Below are positions 46,301-50,322 of a DNA stretch of 50,322 bases, piece by piece; positions within the stretch are counted from its first letter, which is position 1; each line of letters opens with the position of its first letter. The notes under the pieces were generated by a model. The model was not told the origin of the DNA. It ran no database searches and was given only the letters and a program-made list of their open reading frames with translations. A program made the translations under genes and the position numbers. The stretch comes from Desulforhopalus sp. (GTDB lineage Bacteria; Desulfobacterota; Desulfobulbia; Desulfobulbales; Desulfocapsaceae), in NCBI GenBank assembly GCA_024710585.1, contig JANJUM010000005.1, positions 1 to 50,322 of the forward strand. Reading direction: 5' to 3'.

Positions 46301-46448
46301 GGTACTTGGTGGTGATGCGGATCGACGGCGGGGCGATCTCCGGGTACTGCGAGACCGGCAGGTTGACCACCGAGATGGCCCCGGCGAGCATGATGACGAT
46401 GGCGATGACCCAGGCGAAGATGGGACGGTCGATAAAGAATCTGGCCAT
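43308..46448 (-). CDS. acrB: RND efflux pump inner-membrane subunit (AcrB/HAE1)
   Basis: 1046 residues with 12 membrane helices and two large periplasmic domains, the usual size for hydrophobic-substrate RND pumps. The proton relay is visible as [11 protein letters not shown] in TM4 and a Lys in the later A-I-L-I-V-E-F-A-K region. The start ([13 protein letters not shown]) is a family hallmark. It moves drugs, detergents or solvents from the inner membrane or periplasm, using protons. It begins three bases after acrA stops. No outer channel (TolC) gene is present in the window. Confidence 0.95.
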   Translation of the reverse strand: MARFFIDRPIFAWVIAIVIMLAGAISVVNLPVSQYPEIAPPSIRITTKYPGASAQTIENSVTQIIEQSMTGLDNFLYMKSESSSSGNVTISLTFDTGTNPDIAQVQVQNKLQQAMALLPQAVQQEGVQVNKSNSTFLMVVGLISSDGSMTNFDLGDYMVTSLRDPLSRTPGVGSIQIFGSQYAMRIWLDPNKLNSFHMTPSDVAAAIRAQNNQVAVGNLGGTPAVEGQQVSATMMARTMMSSPEEFAEILLKVKPDGAQIRLKDVARVEIGAESYSAVSTFNNQPSAGMAIMLATGANALATSQAVKEKIASLEPYFPPGVQVVYPYDTTTFIKISIEEVVKTLIEAIILVFFVMYLFLQNFRATLIPTIAVPVVLLGTFGVMAAFGYSINTMTMFGLVLAIGLLVDDAIVVVENVERIMHEEGLSPLEATRKSMDQITGALVGIALVLSAVFVPMAFFGGSTGAIYRQFSLTIVSAMVLSVLVALILTPALCATLLKPVAKGAHTSKGGFFGWFNRFFERNANRYKGVVGYVIKRVGRFTVVYLLLLAGTAFVFTKLPTSFIPEEDQGVFLAMVQLPAGATLERTQGVLNKVRNHFLENEKENVKSAFAVAGFSFAGQGQNVGMVFAQLRDWSERKRPDQSVKAIVGRAMGTFMRIKEANVFAFNIPAIPALGSATGFNLFLQDRGGLGREKLLEARNQLLGMAAKNPELTRVRPNGMEDTPQYNLDIDYEKAMAQGISVADLNATLSTAWGSSYINDFLHQGRVKKVYLQADAPFRMEQEDLNLWYVRNNTGAMVPFSTFTRGNWSFGSPRLERYNGNPAFEIVGEAAPGKSSGHAMQLIDRMVASLPAGIGYEWTGASFQEVQAGTQAPGLYAISLLVVFLSLAALYESWSVPFSVMLAVPIGVLGALLATYTRGLENDVYFQVGLLTTIGLSAKNAILIVEFAKRRYDKGRDLLESTLKASRQRLRPILMTSMAFMLGVLPLAISTGAGVNSRHAIGTGVLGGMITATMLAVVFIPLFFVLVIRFFTRRGRREKGRALTLDR

Positions 46449-46451
46449 GGC

Positions 46452-47651
46452 TCACTCCGATTTCTTGGCGATAGGGGCGGAGGCCGCGGCGGCCTGGGCA
46501 GGGGCGGCGACCTTGACCGGCGCCCCCGGCCTGATTTTCTGCAGGCCGGCGACGATGAGCTGCTCGCCTTCGGCCAGACCCTTGCTGACGACGATATGAT
46601 CGCCGACGTTTTGCCCGGTCTCCACCGGCCGTGCTTCAACCGTGCCCTGGGCGCTGACCAGCATGACCATGGCCTGGCCGCGGTTGTTGCGGACGAGGGC
46701 CGCCTGGGGCACGGTAATGGTCGGCTCCGGTCGCTCCGAGCTGAGGCGGGCGCGGACGAACATGCCGGGCAGCAGAAGGTGGCGCGGGTTGGCGATGATG
46801 CCACGGATGGTCACCGTGCCGGTGCCCTGGTCGACGGAGACGTCGGAGAACTCGAGCACCCCGGTTTCGGCGTATTCGGAGTTGTCGTCGAGCACCACCT
46901 TCACCGAGGTGGTCAGCGGTTTCTCGCCCTCGTCCTTGTTGAGCGCGAACTTTTTCTTCAGCTGCAGCAATTCGCCGGCCGACTGGCTGACGTCGACATA
47001 GACCCTGTCGAGCTGCTGAATGACGGCCAGGGCGGTGCCCTGCTGGGCGGTGACCAGGGCCCCCTCGGAGACCTGCGACTTGCCGATGCGCCCGGCGATG
47101 GGCGCGACCACCCGGGTGTAGTCGAGATTGATGCGCGCGTTCTGCAGGGCCGCCTTGGCCGCCGCCACCTCGGCCTGGGCCTGTTTCCAGGCGGCGTCGG
47201 CGTCGATCTGCTCCTGCTCGCTGACAGCGCGGTTCTTGGCCAGGGCAGCGATACGCTGGGCGCGCAGGCGGGCCGAGTACTCCGAGGCTTCGGCACGGGC
47301 CAGCGAGGCCTCGGCGCCGGCCAGGGTCGCCTGATAGGTGGTGGGGTCGATCTGGTAGAGCAACTCGCCGGCCTTAACCTCGCTGCCCTCGGCAAAGAGG
47401 CGCTTCTGGACGATGCCGCTCACCTGGGGGCGCACTTCGGCAACGCGCAGGGCGGCGATGCGCCCTGGCAACTCGATGGTCAGGGCGAGAGGCTGGGCCG
47501 CCACGGCGATGGCGCTGACCTCCATCGGCGGCGGGACCGGGGCCGAAGCGGTGGCCGGCTGGCCCTGCTGTTGATTCTTGCACCCGGAAACGAGCAGGAC
47601 GGCAGCCAGCGCGAACAGGGCGAGCGGGGAGGCGATACGGGAAAGGTTCAT
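46452..47651 (-). CDS. acrA: RND efflux periplasmic adaptor (AcrA-like lipoprotein)
   Basis: 399 residues. A lipoprotein signal ends at V-S-G-C24 (Cys24 is lipid-anchored). It has the membrane-fusion order of a lipoyl half-motif near 65-110 (G-I-V-Q-K-R-L-F-A-E-G-S-E-V), an alpha-helical hairpin (about 105-170), the second lipoyl half with V-V-A-P-I-A-G-R-I-G and a beta barrel, followed by a membrane-proximal domain. It joins the pump to an outer-membrane channel. It lies 57 bases after tetR and three before acrB, on the same strand. Confidence 0.93.
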   Translation of the reverse strand: MNLSRIASPLALFALAAVLLVSGCKNQQQGQPATASAPVPPPMEVSAIAVAAQPLALTIELPGRIAALRVAEVRPQVSGIVQKRLFAEGSEVKAGELLYQIDPTTYQATLAGAEASLARAEASEYSARLRAQRIAALAKNRAVSEQEQIDADAAWKQAQAEVAAAKAALQNARINLDYTRVVAPIAGRIGKSQVSEGALVTAQQGTALAVIQQLDRVYVDVSQSAGELLQLKKKFALNKDEGEKPLTTSVKVVLDDNSEYAETGVLEFSDVSVDQGTGTVTIRGIIANPRHLLLPGMFVRARLSSERPEPTITVPQAALVRNNRGQAMVMLVSAQGTVEARPVETGQNVGDHIVVSKGLAEGEQLIVAGLQKIRPGAPVKVAAPAQAAAASAPIAKKSE

Positions 47652-47708
47652 GGTCGTTGTTCCTTGTGTGGTTGGAAAGTCACCTTGGTAAAGGGGCGAG
47701 GACGGCGG

Positions 47709-48326
47709 TCACTGCCTGATCGCGTCCCAGAAGGCGTCGGCCAGTCGGCGCTGCAGGCCGTCGTGAAGATCTATGAAGCCGTGCGTATGGTCGCGCACCG
47801 CCGAAGTCAGGGCGCCGATGAAGAGGGCGAAGAGCAGCACCAGGGGGAGGTCTTTGATGATCCCCTCGGCCACGCCCTGTTCGAGCAGGCCGCGGATCGT
47901 CTCGCAGCCTGCGTCCCCGACGGGCTTGGAGAAGATCTTGTCGCGGCGCAGTTCGACGCCGTAAGGTGAATCGTAAAACTGCCCGAGGAACTTGAATTCC
48001 AGGGGGTGGTCGATGAAAAAGCGCAAGAGGCCGATGAAGTAGTGGTCGAGGCGGCGGCGGATGGACTGGCCGAAGGGGTAGTCTTTCTGCAGCCACTCGT
48101 TGAGGCGGGTTTCCACCTCGCGGTGCACGGCGACGATGAGGGCATCCTTGTCGGCGAAATAGCGGTAGAGGGTGCCGGCGCCAACTCCCGCCTCGGCGGC
48201 GATCATCGCGGTCGGCGAGCCATGAAAGCCGTTCCTGGCAATAAGCGTCATCGCCGCGCGGAGGATGCTGGTGCGCTTGTCGGTGGCGCCGGCGAGTGGT
48301 GCGGAGGCGGGGCTGGTGTCGTGCAT
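47709..48326 (-). CDS. TetR-family repressor of the efflux operon
   Basis: 205 residues. A TetR helix-turn-helix occupies about 15-65 (R-T-S-I-L-R-A-A-M, G-V-G-A-G-T-L-Y-R-Y-F), and the rest is an all-alpha ligand domain. It is the first gene of the tetR-acrA-acrB set and most likely represses it until a pump substrate binds. The ATG at 48326 was taken as the start by family length; the ribosome site is weak, and an upstream extension is possible. A palindrome and a promoter lie 30-75 bases upstream. Confidence 0.88.
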   Translation of the reverse strand: MHDTSPASAPLAGATDKRTSILRAAMTLIARNGFHGSPTAMIAAEAGVGAGTLYRYFADKDALIVAVHREVETRLNEWLQKDYPFGQSIRRRLDHYFIGLLRFFIDHPLEFKFLGQFYDSPYGVELRRDKIFSKPVGDAGCETIRGLLEQGVAEGIIKDLPLVLLFALFIGALTSAVRDHTHGFIDLHDGLQRRLADAFWDAIRQ

Positions 48327-48352
48327 GACGGGGAAACCGGTTGAGGGGGCGG

Positions 48353-48366
48353 AGTGAATGTTCAGT
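48353..48366 (-). promoter_or_regulatory. Likely TetR operator of efflux operon
   Basis: AGTGAATGTTCAGT is a near-palindrome with inner TGAA-TG-TTCA symmetry. It lies just downstream of the promoter -10 and before the tetR start, where a repressor would block transcription. It differs from the palindrome near 13.2 kb, so two TetR-type factors may be involved. Confidence 0.5.
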
Positions 48367-48372
48367 CCGATC

Positions 48373-48401
48373 CTTGTAATCCTCCCCGCGTCCGCTGTCA
48401 A
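48373..48401 (-). promoter_or_regulatory. Promoter of tetR-acrAB
   Basis: On the minus strand a perfect TTGACA (48396-48401) is followed by 17 bases and TACAAG (48373-48378), four of six matches. Start of transcription near 48366 puts the palindrome directly at +1. The plus-strand gene beginning at 48512 has a GATAAT (48463-48468) with a weak -35. Confidence 0.6.
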
Positions 48402-48511
48402 GACGACGCTGACAATAGGGCGCCCCGTAAAGAAAGATTGTGACTTTGCCGTGCGCTTGTACGATAATGACCCCAGACGGCTCTTGCTGACACTCCATCC
48501 CGAGGTAGCAC

Positions 48512-49342
48512 ATGCGGCGTTCCAGCGTTAAAATCCTGGTTGTTGTCTGCTGTCTGGCGATGGTCGCCCTGACCTACCTCGCCCGTTCGTGGGTTTATCG
48601 GGGGAGGCCCCCCTGGCCGGTCGATCCCGATCCCCCCGAGGGAGTTGGCGAAGCCGGGGAGACCGTGGTCATCCACTACCACCTCCGCCCCCCCTTCTAT
48701 ATGCGTGACGGCAACCGCGTCTACGGCCTGGTGCTGCAGCCCATCGCCACGGCGTTCGCCAACGCCGGCATTCCCCATGTCTTCAGGGAGACACCGGCGC
48801 GCCGACAGCTGGAGATCATCGCCGCCAACGAGGACAAGAGCTGCGCCGCCGGCTGGTTTAAAACCGCCGAGCGTGAGTCCTTCTCTCTCTACAGCCTGCC
48901 AGTCTACAGAGACAAGCCCTTCGTCGCCGTCTTCCGCGCCGATGTTACCCAATTTGCCGAGGGTGAGGCGACGCTCGACCGGGTGCTGGCGGATGGGCGG
49001 CTGACCCTGCTGGTCAAAGAGGGCTACTCCTATGGCCGGCAGGTCGACGAGGGCTTGCGTCGCCACGAGCCGCGGCGGCTGGCCACCACCGGTGAAAACC
49101 GCGATATCCTCAGGATGATCGAGCACGGTCGCGCCGACTATAGCTTCATGACCGAGGAGGAGGCCATGGACCTGCTCGGCTCGCCGCAGCTGGCCAGGGA
49201 GAAGTTCAAGGTGGTGCACTTTGCCGATATCGACTCCGGGGGATGGCGCTACGTCATCTGCAGCAGGATGGTTGGCGCCACGACCATGGCCAGGCTTGAC
49301 GAGGCCATCCGCAACCTTCATTCCGAGGAGGCGCCACGGTGA
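48512..49342 (+). CDS. Membrane-anchored solute-binding protein (SBP_bac_3-like)
   Basis: 276 residues. A hydrophobic N-terminal segment (about 8-24) has no clear cleavage site, so it may stay as an anchor. The periplasmic part opens with V-V-I-H-Y-H-L-R-P-P-F-Y, like polar amino-acid binding proteins, and has two lobes (split near 120-130). Ligand is unknown, as the Arg/Asp pair of amino-acid binders is not clear. It ends with GTGA overlapping the start of a histidine kinase. In BvgS/EvgS-type sensors such domains are fused to the kinase; here the two parts are separate but co-translated. Confidence 0.8.
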   Translation: MRRSSVKILVVVCCLAMVALTYLARSWVYRGRPPWPVDPDPPEGVGEAGETVVIHYHLRPPFYMRDGNRVYGLVLQPIATAFANAGIPHVFRETPARRQLEIIAANEDKSCAAGWFKTAERESFSLYSLPVYRDKPFVAVFRADVTQFAEGEATLDRVLADGRLTLLVKEGYSYGRQVDEGLRRHEPRRLATTGENRDILRMIEHGRADYSFMTEEEAMDLLGSPQLAREKFKVVHFADIDSGGWRYVICSRMVGATTMARLDEAIRNLHSEEAPR

Positions 49343-50322
49343 GGAGCAGGAGGGAGAAGATAGCACTCTTTCCCTGGTGCAGCGTGGTGGTGCTCACCGC
49401 CATGCTCTGCATTTTCGTCTTCTTCTACGAGAGATACGCCCTCGGGGATGCGCGGGAGAAGCTCGACCGGCATGCCCTGGTGGTCGCCGACGCCTTGTGG
49501 AACTTCAACTCGGCCGGGGTGGTCGAGTATATGCGGCTTGCCGCCGACGCCGACAATTACAGGTCCATGAAGATCCTCACCAAGGACGGCCGCACCTTCC
49601 AGGAGGTGACCGGCGAACCTTCGGGGACGCTGGAGAAGCTGGCAGTTTCCCTGCGCCTCCTGCCCAGGGTGGAACTGTCGACGCCGGTGTGGAAACAGGG
49701 CGAGGTCCTCGGCTGGGTGAGGGCGGTATGGATTCCCACCACCGCCGTCGTCCATGGCGCGGTGTTCACCCTGCTGCTCTTCGTGCAGGTGGTCATCGCC
49801 CTCTATTGCCGTATCCTCAGGCAGAAGGACCATCTCGGCGAGAGGGTGGCGGAACGCACCGCCGAGCTGTCCGCGGCCAACAGTCTCCTCAAAAAAGAGA
49901 TCCAAGAACGGAACCTCGCCGAGAAACAGCGTGAGGAACTGCAGCAGAGCCTGGAGCGCTCGAAGAAGATGGAGACCCTGGGGCTGCTCGCCGGAGGGGT
50001 GGCCCACGACCTCAATAACGTCCTGTCGGGCATCGTCAGCTACCCCGACCTGCTTCTCCATGACATGGCCGCAGACCACCCCCTGCGCCCGGTCATCCTC
50101 ACCATCCGCGATTCGGGCATGCGCGCGGCGCAGATCGTGCAAGACCTCTTGACCCTCGCCCGGCGCGGGGTGGTGTCGCGCCAGCCCCTCGACCTCAACG
50201 GGCTGGTCTCCGAGTACTGCAACTCGCCCGAGTATCGCAAGCTCCTCGAGTCTTCCGCGCCGCTCGATGTGCAGCTGGCGCTCGGCGCGGAGTTGCCGCT
50301 GGTCTCCGGGTCAGCGGTCGGC
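49339..50322 (+). CDS. Sensor histidine kinase (partial, runs off the edge)
   Basis: 328 codons are visible and the frame remains open at the window end. Residues 9-30 form TM1, a periplasmic loop spans about 32-134, and TM2 is about 135-158. A coiled coil follows, then a HisKA dimer domain with the H-box L-L-A-G-G-V-A-H-D-L-N-N (H223). The ATPase domain lies outside. A GTG start overlaps the stop of the solute-binding gene (GTGA), which gives co-translation. It should phosphorylate a response regulator outside the window when the binding protein signals. The H-box H-D-L-N-N resembles hybrid kinases that use an attached receiver. Confidence 0.9.
   Translation, partial: MRSRREKIALFPWCSVVVLTAMLCIFVFFYERYALGDAREKLDRHALVVADALWNFNSAGVVEYMRLAADADNYRSMKILTKDGRTFQEVTGEPSGTLEKLAVSLRLLPRVELSTPVWKQGEVLGWVRAVWIPTTAVVHGAVFTLLLFVQVVIALYCRILRQKDHLGERVAERTAELSAANSLLKKEIQERNLAEKQREELQQSLERSKKMETLGLLAGGVAHDLNNVLSGIVSYPDLLLHDMAADHPLRPVILTIRDSGMRAAQIVQDLLTLARRGVVSRQPLDLNGLVSEYCNSPEYRKLLESSAPLDVQLALGAELPLVSGSAVG

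Noticed and set aside
44661-47969. About 1100-codon open frame antisense to acrA/acrB
   Set aside because: Same GC artefact. The product is Asp/Glu/His/Gly-rich repeat-like sequence, and both efflux genes on the other strand have full motifs.

Overview
The window is GC-rich bacterial chromosome, densely coded, with strong G/C bias at third codon positions. Several features suggest a Gram-negative Desulfobacterota (delta-proteobacterial) anaerobe, possibly of the Desulfobulbales or Desulfuromonadales: an outer-membrane TamA/TamB pair, an AcrAB-type RND pump, a MetF fused to the MTHFR_C cysteine domain, an ADP-forming acyl-CoA synthetase, a hemerythrin protein and a corrinoid protein. This placement is inference from gene content. 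I see no phage, transposon, CRISPR array, tRNA or rRNA.

Layout. 1-1.5 kb (minus): thiamine pyrophosphokinase, a corrinoid-binding protein and the first codons of a UroD/MtaA-type methyltransferase. 1.8-4.8 kb (plus): an outer-membrane protein gene interrupted by an in-frame TAA, a polytopic membrane protein and an EamA exporter. 4.9-7.0 kb: a hemerythrin-PilZ fusion and citrate synthase. 7.4-9.7 kb: a CsoR-type metal sensor with its operator and a P1B-type ATPase. 9.7-15.3 kb: a Cys-rich zinc-ribbon protein, an ADP-forming acyl-CoA synthetase, a 1-kb non-coding stretch with a promoter and two palindromes, then a sodium:solute symporter with its small subunit. These last genes look like a carboxylate uptake and activation module.

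16.3-20.3 kb (minus): a thiBPQ thiamine ABC transporter behind a clear promoter, TPP riboswitch and terminator. With thiN at 1.5 kb it forms a thiamine salvage route. 20.6-25.8 kb: metF, a small hypothetical gene, a MocR/GntR-aminotransferase regulator with a tandem operator-like repeat, and rlmD. The gap downstream of rlmD carries a perfect 58-bp inverted copy of an internal rlmD segment, the most unexpected structure in the window. 25.9-31.5 kb: tamA-tamB. 31.8-33.5 kb (minus): an overlapping three-gene operon of a one-domain asparaginase-like protein, YpeA-type acetyltransferase and prephenate dehydratase.

33.7-41.3 kb (plus): an iron-sulfur flavoprotein, an NtrC-family regulator, grpE-dnaK, trpS, an HD-domain protein and a metallophosphoesterase lipoprotein. 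41.5-43.2 kb: a chemoreceptor. A long bidirectional terminator separates it from the convergent tetR-acrA-acrB efflux operon (43.3-48.3 kb, minus). The window ends in a solute-binding protein translationally coupled to a histidine kinase that runs off the edge.

The thiamine salvage genes, the RND operon and the TamAB genes are well supported. The best leads for something new are the 58-bp rlmD inverted copy, the symporter control region, the nonsense-interrupted outer-membrane gene, the hemerythrin-PilZ protein and the asparaginase-YpeA-PheA operon.
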